From NCBI RefSeq assembly GCF_910594005.1, contig NC_057826.1:28243501-28307500 (forward strand): a DNA stretch of 64,000 nt, read 5' to 3'. The stretch comes from Cervus elaphus (Eukaryota > Chordata > Mammalia > Artiodactyla > Cervidae). The notes under the pieces were generated by a model. That model searched no databases. It had not been told where the DNA came from and saw only the letters and a list, made by a program, of their open reading frames with translations. A program made the position numbers and the translations under genes. The first letter of the stretch is position 1. The number at the start of each line of letters is the position of its first letter. Positions 11,770 to 23,200 of the stretch are shown here, piece by piece.

Positions 11770-12790
11770 ATAATTACTAGACAGAGAAAGAAATAGGAAA
11801 ATGTGACCCACAGTCAACAGGGAAAAAAAACAGCCAACAGAAACTGATACATACATACAATGATGACCCCAATATTGGACCTAGCAAAGGTGTCAAAATA
11901 TTAATAACTAGCTAAGTATATACTGAATAATCTGTAGTAAAAGATGGATATAATGGGCAAAGAAATGGAGAACCCCAGTGGAGAAATAAAAACCATAAAA
12001 AAGAAACAAGGAGACTCCTGAAATTGATCAGACTCCTACTGGATGAGATTAACAGCAGATTGAATAATGAAAGAAGGGATTTGTGAACCTGAAGTCAAAA
12101 GGAATCATTCAGTTTGAAGCACAAAGAGAAAAATTAGTAGAGGCAAAAAGCCACGATGACCTGTGGGACAGTACAAGCAGTCAATACACATATACCCGGA
12201 GTCCTGGAAATAGAAGAGACCACTGCAGAAAAACACAGATGATACACAAAATAAGCCATGATAGGCACATCATATCAAACTGCTGAAAACCACAAATAAA
12301 GAGAAACCCCAAAAGCAGCCAGAGAAAAAGGGCACATCATACACAAGGGAACAAGATGAATGAAAACTAGCTTCTCATCAGAGACAATGAAGGCTGAAGA
12401 TAATGAGTAGAATAATCTTTAAAGTGCTGAAAGGATAAAAAGAAAAAAAAAAGAAAAGAAAAAAAAAACATCTCCTACCTAGGATTCTAAACCCAGTAAA
12501 AATATCTTTGAAAATAAAAGGTGAAATAAAGACATTTTCAGACAAATAGAAGCTGAAAGAATTTGTCTCCAACAGAGCTGAGATACAAGAAATGAGTATT
12601 AAAAGAAGTTCTTCAGGCTGAAGGAAAATCATTCCACATTCTGCATGACAGAAAAGAACACTGCAAAAGTTCCTGTGTGGATAATTAGAATATACTTTTT
12701 CTTATGTTTTCTTTGTTTAAATCGAGAAAAATGTATAATGAGATTTATAACATACAGAAGTTAAATATGTAACAGTATGACAAAGGATGA
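11770..12790 (+). mobile_element. Old L1 LINE fragment
   Basis: Segments such as CATATCAAACTGCTGAAAACC, GACATTTTCAGACAAATAGA and GAAGTTCTTCAGGCTGAAGG match what I recall of the 5' region of old mammalian L1 (L1M type). No intact frame remains. Boundaries are approximate. Confidence 0.6.
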
Positions 12791-12848
12791 AAGGGGACTT
12801 TAAATGGAATCATACTGAGTCAAAGATCCACATCCCTAACTTATTATA

Positions 12849-13408
12849 GGTTCAGTTCAGTTCAGTCGCTCAGTCGTGTCCGACTCTTTGCCACCCCATG
12901 AATTGCAGCACGCCAGGCCTCCCTGTCCATCACCAACTCCCAGACTTTACCCAGACTCATGTCCATCGAGTCGGTGATGCCATCCACCCATGTCATCCTC
13001 TGTCATCCCCTTCTCCTCCTGCCCCCAATCCCTCCCAGCATCAGGGTCTTTTCCGATGAGTCAACTCTTCACATGAGGTGGCCAAAGTATTGGAGTTTCA
13101 GCTTCAGCATCAGTCCTTCCAATGAACACCCAGGACTGATGTCCTTTAGCATGGGCTGATTGGATCTCCTTGCAGTCCAAGGGACTCTCAAGAGTCTTCT
13201 CCAACACCACACTTCAAAAGCATCAATTCTTCGGCGCTCAGCTTTCTTCACAGTCCAACTCTCACATCCATATATGACCACTGGAAAAAAACCATAGCCT
13301 TGACTAGACGGACCTTTGTTGGCAAAGTAATGTCTCTGCTTTTTAACATGCTATCTAGGTTGGTCATAACTTTCCTTCCAAGGAGTAAGCGTCTTTTAAT
13401 TTCATGGT
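12849..13408 (-). mobile_element. Bov-B LINE 3' fragment
   Basis: The complete Bov-B 3' end (CAGTTCAGTTCAGTCGCTCAG) runs to TTTAATTTCATGG within the reverse-transcriptase C-terminal region. It is closer to consensus than the 7268-8225 copy, so probably younger. Confidence 0.92.
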
Positions 13409-13704
13409 AGGTTCTACTAATTCACAGATGCATACTGTAATCCCAGAGCAAACCTAGGTTGTCTGGCCCCAGAGCAACTTAAGTGCTGTGCAATGCTGCT
13501 ATTTGTCAAGTGTACATTCTGCCACTACTTTGATTTCTTCCTGAAACTACAATATTGACAGTGATGTAGAGCATCATTATCATTTTAAGCCCATCATGAC
13601 TGTACTGAGAAATCCATGAGATTCTGAAGGCCTGTACAGCCTCTTTAAGGAAGGCTGTCTGAGTTGGGTCCTTCCACATAATTGGCTGTGCCCTCTGGCT
13701 TGTG

Positions 13705-13898
13705 GGGCTTCCCTGATAGCTCAGTTGGTAAAGAATCTGCCCGCAATGCGGGAGACCTTGGTTCGATTCCTGGGTTGGGAAGATCCCCTGGAGAAGGGAA
13801 AGGCTGCCCACTCCAGTATTCTGGCCCGGAGAATTGCATGCACTGTATAGTCCATGGGGTCGCAAAGAGTTGGACACAACTGAGCAACTTTCACTTTC
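13705..13898 (+). mobile_element. Bov-tA SINE
   Basis: The head is GGGCTTCCCTGATAGCTCAG, the B-box-like element GGTTCGATTCC is intact and the tail ends GGACACAACTGAGCAACTT. Confidence 0.9.
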
Positions 13899-14821
13899 CC
13901 AGCTCTGACCTATTACACTGGCCACAGTCAAGTGTACTGGGGGTCTCTGCCCTAGTTAAGGGCAGTCATCCTTTGGCTGGACATGATTTAGAAGGCCAGA
14001 ATGATTTAGAAGAAAAGAGAGTCAGGGGGCTCTCTTTTGGATTATAAGTAATAGGATCAATCAGAACCTCTTTCAGGAACAACAGAAGCTGCAGAGGGAG
14101 AAATGTGCAAGGAGAAGTTGGAAAACACAAGAGTAGGTATGTGATGACTACTGAGCAGTGGACATCGACCTCAAAGTTGGGGGTGCTACCCAGCTATGAG
14201 AGCTGCTGTGCCCACTACAAGACAGTCATTTTCCCAGCCATGCCTTCGATGAAGCGGTCACCTTCCTGTCCTCTGTAGTCTTAATATAAGCCTCCAGCAT
14301 TTAAGATAATGTGAGTGTGCCTTGAAACCTAAAGGAGCATGTCTAAACTGTTCTTTAAAAACTCCAGACCTGCAGTATATAGCATATTAAACCAAATAAT
14401 CCAAGCATAAAAAATACCATATAAAAGGAGGTTATACAGCCTGAGACTTTGTATTACTTGAATACAGGGAATTTTTTTAAATGTGCAATAAAAATTACTA
14501 CACAGTTGTTCAAAAGGTAAATGAAAATGTGACTGGTTAAGCACCCACAGTCTTCTCAATGCCATTTAAAAAGCAGGCATTCTTCAAACTGTAATTTAAT
14601 TCAAGAATCAAGGGTGGGTTGGAAAGCCATTAATAACTCTGCTTATTTTCCTAGGCTCTTTATGTCAAAGCAAGAGTAATTTTCAGCTCACAGAGTTCAT
14701 TTTTAAAGATACCTCAATATATTTTCTCTCTGTATATTAATATATAGGCTTGTATATCAAGCCTTTATGTTATCCCTGAAATAAGTTATTAGAGGAGCCT
14801 ATATAAAGAAAGCTGAGCACT
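13899..14821. other. Intergenic, no gene recognised
   Basis: No exon-like similarity was found. The last 150 bp are A/T-rich. Confidence 0.45.
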
Positions 14822-15203
14822 GAAGAATTGATGCTTTTGAACTGTGGTGTCAGAGAAGACTCTTGAGAGTCCCTTGCACTGCAAGGAGATCCAACCAGTC
14901 CATCCTAAAGGAAATCAGTCCTGAATGTTCATTGGAAGGACTGATGTTGATGCTGAAACTCCAATACTTTGGCCACCTGATGTGAAGAGCTGACTCATTT
15001 GAAAAGACCCTGATGCTGGGAAAGATTGAAGGCAGGAGGAGAAGGGGATGACAGAGGATGAGATGGTTGGATGGCATCACCAATTCAATGGACATTGTGT
15101 TTGAGTCGATTCCAGGAGTTGATGATGGACAGAGAGGCCTGGTGTGTTGCAGTCCATGGGGTCTCAAAGAGTCGGACGTGACTGAGAGACTGAACTGACT
15201 GAT
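14822..15203 (+). mobile_element. Bov-B LINE 3' fragment
   Basis: Begins at GAATTGATGCTTTTGAACTG of the reverse-transcriptase tail and ends at the Bov-B terminus GACTGAACTGACTGA. Confidence 0.92.
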
Positions 15204-15684
15204 ACAGTATACCTAATTCAACTTGAAAAAAACAACTCTTCCTTGTCAATTGAGTCATGAGAGCTTTGTTTCACATCAATCTGAAGATCTGTATAAACAC
15301 ATAAGCTTTCAATTATTACTTCTTAAGAAAATCACCTCAAAAATCACATTCACCACTAATAATCACTTTCATTTCCTTGACATCCAAATACTTTCTAAAA
15401 TCTTACAATTTCCAGCTGTAATTATTTTGAAGTTCAGTATTCATACCTTTGCATTTTTAAAGCAATATTCAGTTCTTAATATTTTGAAATTAGTAAACAG
15501 TTCTCGATTATCTTATATTTACAGCTAAGAAAAGGATTTAAACAATGAATTTATTAAGGACACACAATGATTCAGTGGCAGAACTAGGATAGAAATGTTT
15601 TACTTTCTAGCTTTTAGATTAAACAATTACAAGTTTTCAAACCTGTTGGATAAAGTTGGTAATGCATTTCCTTATATGTTCAAA
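15204..15684. other. Intergenic, A/T-rich
   Basis: A 101-codon open frame at 15223-15528 is of low complexity and shows no family features; it is not called as a gene. Confidence 0.5.
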
Positions 15685-16960
15685 CTGTGATACAATTATG
15701 CTCATTTCACTAGCAAGGTGATGCTCAAAATCCTTCAAGGTAGGTTTCAACAGTACATGAACCAAGAACTTCCAGATGTACAAGCTGGATTTAGAAAAGG
15801 CAGAAAAACCAGAGATCAATTGCTAAAATCCATTAGATCATAGAAAAAGCAAGGAAATTTAAAAAAAATCTACTACTGCTTCATTGACTATGCTAAAGCC
15901 TTTGACTATGCAAATCACAACAAACTGGAAAATTCTAAAAGACATGGGAATACAAGCCACCTTACCTATATCCTGAGAAACCTGTATGCAAGATAAGAAG
16001 CAAGAGTTAGAACTGGACATGGAAAAACAGACTGGTTCAAAATTGGGAAAGGAGTATGTCAAGGCTGTATGTTATCGTCCTGCATATTGAACTTATATGC
16101 AGAGTACATCATGTGAAATGCCAGGCTGGATGAACACAAGCTGGAATCAAGACTGTCAGGAGAAATATCAACTGCCTGATATGCAGATAACACCATCCCA
16201 ATGGCAGAAAGTGAAGAACTAAAGAGCCTCTTGATGAGGGAGAAAGAGGAGAATGAAAAAGCTGGCTTAAGACTTAATATTCAAAAAATGAAGACCATGG
16301 CATCTGGTCTCATCACTTCATGGCAAATAGATGGGGGAAAAGTGGAAATAGTGACAGATTTTACTTTCCTGGGCTCCAAAATCACAGTGGACAGTGACTG
16401 CAACCATGAAATGAAAAGATGCTTACTCCTTGGAAGAAAAACTATGGCAAACCTGGACAGGGTATTCAAAAGCAGAAACATCACTTTGTTGACAAAGGTC
16501 CATTAAAAGCTATGGGTTTTCTAATAGTCACATAGCTACGGTTTTTCCAGTAGTCATGCATGGATGTGAGAGTTGGACCATAAAGAAAGCTGAGAGCCAA
16601 AGAATTTATGCTTTCAGATTGTGATGCTGGAGAAGACTCTTGAGAGTCCCTTGGACAGCAAGATCAAACCAGTCAATCTTAAAGAAAATCAACCCTGAAT
16701 ATTCACTGGAAGGACTGATGCTGAAGCTCCAATACTTGGCCACCTGATACAAAGAGCCGACTCACTGATAAAGACCCTGATGCTGGGAAAGACTGAGGGC
16801 AGGAGAAGGGGGCAACAGAGAACGAGATGGTTGGATGGCATCATTGATTCAATGGACAGGAGTTCGAGCAAACTCAGGGAGACAGTGAAGGGCAGGGAAG
16901 CCTGGCATGCTATAGTTCAGGGATCTCAAAAACCCGGACATGACTTAGAAACTGAACAAC
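15685..16960 (+). mobile_element. Bov-B LINE, longer 3' portion with reverse-transcriptase domain
   Basis: About 1.28 kb covers reverse-transcriptase blocks (CAAGCTGGATTTAGAAAAGG; a fingers/palm region; a degraded catalytic box near 16185), then the C-terminal region and the terminal segment. Multiple stops break the frame; the longest remnant is 16201-16506. Confidence 0.9.
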
Positions 16961-17210
16961 AATCACATCACTATTCTGGAAATCCCTATAGAAGACAAAA
17001 TCTTTGCCTAAAAGCTGGTTCCGTATCTCTCCCTTGGCAGTATAAAATAACTTGCAGATGGTACAATTTTGTCTGTTTCAGGAAACAAGCACTTTAACTG
17101 GGTGTTAAGGAGATTGGGAATGTTTCCTCACTTTAAATACATCCACTCACAGGACATTTGAGGCATTAAGAGAAAAGGGTTACGAACCCAGATGGGATCT
17201 TAGATGGGCT

Positions 17211-18081
17211 TGTTGTTGCTGTTCAGTTGCTCATTCATGTCTGACTCTTTGTGACCCCATGGTCTGCAGCATGCCAGGCTTCCCTGTCCTTCACTATCTC
17301 CCAGAGTTTGCTCAAACTCATGTCCATTGAGTTGGTGATGCCGTCCAACCACCTCATCCTCTGAGCCCACTTCTCCTCCTGCCCTCAATCTTTCCCAGTA
17401 TCAGGGTCTTTTCCAATGAGTTGGCTCTTTGCATCTGGTGGCCAAAGAACTAGAGCTTCAGCGTCAGCATCAGTCCTTCCAATGAATATTCAGGCAGGGT
17501 TGATTTCCTTTAGGATTGACTGGTTTGATCTCCTTGGTGTCCAGGGGACTCTCAAGAGTCTTCTCTGCACCACAGTTCGAAAGAATCAATTCTTTGGCTC
17601 TCAGCCTTCTTTATGGTCCAACTCTCACATCCGTACATGACTACCAGAAAATCCATAGCTTTGACTATATGGACTTTGGTCAACAAAGTGATGTCTCTGC
17701 TTTTGAATACACTGTCTAGGTTTGCCATAGCCTTTCTTCTAAGGAGCAAGCGGCTTTTAATTTCATGGTGACAGTCACCATCCGAAATGATTTTGGAGCC
17801 TAAGAAAATGAAGTCTGTCACTACTTCCATTGTTTCCCCATCTATTTGCCATAAAGTGATGGAACTGGATGCCATGGTCTTTGTTTTTTGAATGTTGAGT
17901 TTGAAGCCAGCCTTTTCACTCTCCTCTCTCACTTTCATCAAGAGGCTCTTTAGTTCCTCTTCCCTTTCTACCATAAAGGTGGTGTCATCTGCATGTCTGA
18001 GGTTATTGGTATTTCTTCCGGCAATCTCAATTCTAGCTTGTGCTTTATTCAGCCTGGCATTTCACATGATGTACTCTGTAC
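17211..18081 (-). mobile_element. Bov-B LINE 3' portion
   Basis: The reverse-oriented Bov-B 3' end starts TTGTTGTTGCTGTTCAGTTGC and extends into the reverse-transcriptase region. A 140-codon minus-strand remnant (17974-17552) contains FLGSKI and YGCESWTIKK typical of Bov-B. Confidence 0.92.
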
Positions 18082-18177
18082 TCTAATTTTGTTACTTTTT
18101 ATCTGTCTTTCTACATTTTCTGCTCTTAAGATTCTGCTGTATTCAATTGACAAAGATTGATAATCAATGTAATGGAG

Positions 18178-18384
18178 AAAGTGTTAGTCACTCAGTCATG
18201 TCTGATTCTTTGCAAATTCATGGACTAGTTTGCCAGGCTCCTCTATCCATAGAATTCTCCAGGTAAGAATACTGGCGTGGGTAGCCACTCCCTTCTCCAG
18301 GGGGATCTTCGCAACCCAGTGACTGAACCCAGGTCTCCTGCACCGCAGGCAGATTTTTTACCATCTGAGCCACCAGGAAAGGCC
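18178..18384 (-). mobile_element. Bov-tA SINE
   Basis: The element is in reverse orientation, from AAAGTGTTAGTCACTCAGTC to the head complement CTGAGCCACCAGGAAAGGCC. Confidence 0.9.
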
Positions 18385-19629
18385 AAGGGTCCTCTGCAAA
18401 TACTGTTGGTAGGAATGTAAATTGGCAGGTTGTTTACAGTTCAACTTGGCATAATTACCAAAATTTTATATATACACAGTGTTCAACAAATTCATGGTAG
18501 ATCAGATAGATCCAGCAGAAACACCAATGTGAGTGAGTCAAGATACACACACAAAAATCAATGCAGCATTGTTTGAAATGGTGAAAAATGAAATGAACCT
18601 ATGCATTAGAGGTGACAGAGCAGGCCTGAGACTACTGTCCTAAAAAGGCTTGCTTTGCAAGGTTGCCCCTCAGCTGGAGTCTGGGAACCCAGCAGGTAAA
18701 CAGCCCTCTACACTGATATAAAGCTTTCCCTAAAGATCCACACCTGGGAAAATGAAGCCATCATGGCACTCAGACACTACATAACCCAGAGCCACCCCAC
18801 ACGGAAGCCCAACTGGTTTCAGATAAGCTTTCCTTAATATTTAAGCCATCTGAAGTGGGATTTTACTGCTTTCAGTCTGTCTGAACTGCCACCTGTGTTG
18901 GCTTATATAAAACTGACTCTGAAATTATAAGCCAGAGCCCTGTATATGTATCCTAGATGCACCACTAACTCTGTGAATGTGGGCAAGGCATTTATCATCC
19001 ACAGGTACAGTTTTTTCATTGTACAAGTGAAATGATACCTTTTAAAAGTACTGTTGTGAAAAAATAAGAGGAAAACTCACTGTTTTGGTTATACAATGTT
19101 CGTAAAGTTTAATGAGCCGAAGAAGCCTAGCAAATAACCTGGTATATAAGTCGCGAGGTAATGGATCCACATCTCTTCGTGCCCCAATGCTAGAATATTT
19201 AAACCCTAGAAGCTCTGTCCAATATACACATCATAGAAACTGTCCCTCAATTATCAGAAAAATCTGAAATCAGCCAAGGGAAACAATTCTGTTTCACAGC
19301 TAACATTATAGCACAGACTTTAATAAATGAAATTTTCATCTGGGCTAGCATTAGTTATTTTCCCTCACAGGGCATTTGCAGAATTCCTGAACATTCCACA
19401 TGGGAAAACAACACGGAGTATAATCAACTTTAAGACAGGCTGAGCCAGCCACATGATATGCAGGTGGTCTGCTACTGGCAGCAATTCAAACAGTATGGCT
19501 GAAGCAATCTCCATCTAAATCTCTCAAATGAGAAATTAACAGAGAGGCACATTCACGAAGCTACAGAATTTTTTTGTGAGTACCAACTTTCTATACCACA
19601 GACATGTTCTGAAATATATATTACCACTC
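18385..19629. other. Region beyond SNAPC1, with a MIR-like SINE and no gene
   Basis: Around 18945-19150 the sequence resembles MIR (CACTAACTCTGTGAATGTGGGCAAGGC core). Some of 18600-18930 may be an old LTR but this was not settled. It lies just past the presumed end of the SNAPC1 transcript. Confidence 0.4.
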
Positions 19630-20228
19630 TTAAAGGTTTTATTAGAAATAGTATTTAAATGTTGTACCCAGTGTATTGACTAGTCATATTATATGCATAA
19701 GTGGACACAGATATATCTATACATACATAAACATGCATGTATACATACTGACATGTTAGGCCAACGGGAGCTTTAAAACAAGCACCACAGGATACTTAAT
19801 TGATTACAGAAATAAAAACTGACCTTTCTAAGTTATCAATCATATAAGTTACTGACCACCTAAGTCTCAAATATTAAAAAAATAAAGCAAATTAAGGCAA
19901 AAACTTTAGTGCACTTTACAACATAATATATACAATAGTTAATATACATCATAAACAAATCTGTTACCAAACTGTAGATATAAAATAACTAACCATTTAC
20001 ATGTGAATAAGTGAGTAGGTCAAAGTCACCCCGTCGTGTCCGACTTTTTGCGACCCCGTGACTATACAGTCCATGGAATTCTCCAGGCCAGAATACTAGA
20101 GTGGGCAGCCTTTCCCTTCTCCAGGGGATCTTCCCAACCCAGGGATCAAACCCAGGTCTCCTGCTTTGCAGGTGGCTTCTTTACCAGCTGAGCTACCAGG
20201 AAAGTCCAAGGATGCTGGAGTGGGAAGC
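19630..20228 (-). other. SNAPC1: Probable SNAPC1 3' UTR with embedded SINE
   Basis: This follows the SNAPC1 stop. It contains a sense-oriented Bov-tA SINE (20018-20207). The first AATAAA hexamer that I noticed on the minus strand downstream of it is at 19643-19638. The true cleavage site was not determined and may lie further down. Confidence 0.4.
20018..20207 (-). mobile_element. Bov-tA SINE within the SNAPC1 3' UTR
   Basis: On the minus strand the head GGACTTTCCTGGTAGCTCAG begins about 20 bp after the SNAPC1 stop and the body runs on in sense orientation, so the SINE should be part of the mature mRNA. Confidence 0.88.
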
Positions 20229-20275
20229 CTAGCTTTTTGTTCTCTGTTTTCTTCTCCTCTTGGGTGCAGTGAACT
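20229..20275 (-). CDS. SNAPC1: SNAPC1 terminal coding exon 10
   Basis: Residues 357-371 and stop: EFTAPKRRRKQRTKS. The acceptor is tctttag|AGTTC and the phase matches the single base left by exon 9. The basic cluster matches the end of the human protein as I recall it, which supports this small exon over read-through of exon 9. The stop TAG is at 20231-20229, about 20 bp before a Bov-tA SINE. Confidence 0.88.
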
Positions 20276-23200
20276 CTAAAGACAAAAAATTAAGGTGTCT
20301 GTCAGATCTAAAAAAGAATAATACTTAATTGATAACACATATTTAAACTAAATAGGTTGGTATAACAGTAAGAACACCTTCACAACAAAGATACAAGAAA
20401 TCTTAAACCTGACATATACGTGATTTTTTCCCTTCAAAATGACATTGCAATTGTAGACTTACTAATGTAGATCCCAATCATGCTAAATGCTACTCGATAA
20501 TAAGCTACTCGGAGGGTGTCTCCTATGGGTATGCCCTCCCTATAGTTACTATGGACCCAGCATGCCAGATCATAACAGTATCCGGGCCAGTGCTAACAGA
20601 AAGTGACTAGAGATGTTAACTGCTTTCCAACTGACATCTTAGTCACTTTCTGTCAGCACTGGCCCAAAACACTAGCACCATGCATCTTTTTGGCTACCGT
20701 GGCACATGTAATGACCAATACCCAAGTTAAGTCTCCATCTAGAAACAGTCGAGAGCCTAAAGTCACTGATTATTAAAAACAAAGCAAATAACAGAAGATA
20801 CAAAACATGAAAATTACGGAAGACATAGAAGAAAGAAATATTCTCCATCAATGAAAACTAAAAGAAGATGACAGAAAAAGGAATGAGAAAAGACAAAGCC
20901 AAAATTAAGAAGAAAAAGAAAACAGATTCCTGGAAGGCAGCAGCGTCAGGCCAAGAGTATAGAGAGCAAGTGTGAGACCTGGTGGAGACCTCCTTAAAAA
21001 GATGACAGTGGTAAAATGCCTAATGTGCTCAAGTGTTTCAAGGGGAAGGTTTATACATTGAGCAAGTCTGAGGATAAATTAGTGATAAGTACATAAAGAA
21101 ACAAATTAATAGGGCAAAAAAATTATTAACTCTCTAAGGCCAACAATAAATGCTCAGATTAAGGGAGAATCACAGATTATGTTAGATGGCCCTGCTGCTA
21201 ATAATGTTTCATAAATGCTGAATACTCACATAACTAAAATAATTACTATAATTGGAGGGTGGGGGATAGGAAGTATCATGTATTTGGGTTGGGAGGTGAA
21301 GAATATATACAATTATTATACTGTAACATCTTTGCATGGTGACAGAGGTAACCAGATATACATATATATATGTATCTCTCACGGTGATGGCTTTGTAGTG
21401 TACAGAAATATCCATTATGTTGTGCACCTGTTACATTAAGGAGAACTAAATCCTCGCCCTCCTCAGTGTGGAAAGTCAACAGATAATTCATAGAACTGAA
21501 ATATGAATAAGTGACAATATAAACATGCTATTTAGAAACATGGATGTCAATACCAAAATAATTATGAAAGAGTTAAAAGTGATTGTCTCAGGGAATAAGA
21601 AATGGGAGTCAGAGTCAGAAGTCCATGGTTTCTTATAATCAGTATTATAAACTCTGGGAAGACCCAGAGGGATCAGATGGGGAGGGAGGCGGGAGGGGGG
21701 ATCGGGATGGGAAACACATGTAAATAAAAAATAGAAAAATTGTTAATTAGTAAATTATATGCTTATGTATTTAATAAAAACCAAATTTTTAAAATTCACA
21801 CACTGATAGATTTTAGAATGACTCGCCAGGTAGCCATAAAAGTGTACATGTGTTTGTTTACTTGCAATAAAAGCCACCAGACAAAACTAGAAAGCAGCTA
21901 TAGTCTGAAACTATACAGGACTATACAGGATTATAAAGAACTGTGTTATGCTGACACCAGCAAATCACAGAGGCACTCAGACTGCTGAAGGAACAAATAC
22001 TCTCTTGTCTTTGTCTTCTGTATGGTTCCACAGCACCCTGTCCCTTTACCATAATGTACTGGGTCGTTTTTTTTTCTCCCCACTAAGCCATAAGGTTCTC
22101 TGGGGCTTGGACTGATCTGATTCATTAAATTGTAACTTAGGCCCACTATGAGCCACTCACTGTTCTCAGATCTATTCACTGTGATCAAAATAAAACAGTT
22201 CTTAAAACTCTTGTACTATGTATCTTTATATTCCCATACCTAGCTAACCACTTTAAACATAACAGGCACTCAATAAATGTTTGCTGAATGAATACAGCAC
22301 CAAAATGGAAAAATCATTAGGCAGATTCTTGATATGTATTATATTCATTGTCACTGATGGATTACCAAATATCAAGCCTAGCCAGCTAAATGTGATTTAT
22401 TCTCTATGTTACTGTAATTATTATTAGAGATAGTTATTTAAACTATTGTTTAGTAAATATTATAAATTATGAAAACCACAGCAACACAAAAAGGTACAGG
22501 CATTTTAACTCACACTGTGCAATTTACCACTGAGTTACAATCATCATCTCATAGGTAAAAATTTTACATTTACTAGAATTTGAAATGAGAAATGTTTAGC
22601 AATAAAACATTTTTTAAAAAGTTATATCCAGTAACTCACTTTGTGAACTTTGCCTTTTGTTAGGGATACATTTCAGAAACCCTCATGATTACAGATATTC
22701 ACTTACTAATAACGATGTATTCCCTCTCCTTCACTGACCACTGCCGCTCCATATACATTCATTTACTGGATTATCACTTACTTTTAAGTGTCAGGATTAA
22801 TGGTAAAATTCTCCAGTGTACCAAAGATAAAAACATCACAGGAACACACAGTTGTCACACTCTTCTGGGTTCTAAACCTTGAAGCTCTACCAGGAGTCTG
22901 ACAAACTTTCATCTGTACCTGTTTCACTAAAACTTTCATTCTCCTCATCCTCCTCTGTAACCACAGGCATACTCAGACTTAAAGATTTATCTTCCTTATG
23001 TAGATTCTGCATGTCACCTGGAAAGAGTTAAACAAGTAATTTTATATGAAAACAAAGAATGTTAATCTTTGAGAAAAATTTTACACAAATTATGACAATA
23101 CTATAATTGCACATATTAGGTGTTTAAACTAAAAGCTAAAATTGTAATGGTGAACAGAAATATGCATTTTAAATACATGTCATTTTTTAAAGTATTCATA

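Larger units (their letters stand above)
20276..22918 (-). other. SNAPC1: SNAPC1 intron 9
   Basis: It contains the hairpin at 20584-20665, a G-rich L1-like segment at 21655-21735 and an L2-like end near 22250-22300 (CACTCAATAAATGTTTGCTGAATGAA). No further exon was recognised. Confidence 0.7.

Noticed and set aside
15223..15528. 101-codon plus-strand frame
   Set aside because: Rich in Lys, Ile, Leu and Phe as expected from A/T-rich DNA; no homologue recognised and no splice or promoter context.
18600..18930. Possible LTR of an endogenous retrovirus
   Set aside because: A few segments looked LTR-like, but no paired LTR, target-site duplication or internal gene could be seen.
22680..22918. Read-through of SNAPC1 exon 9 in place of exon 10
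   Set aside because: The ACAG|GTACAG donor and the small exon at 20229-20275 give the expected EFTA and basic tail.
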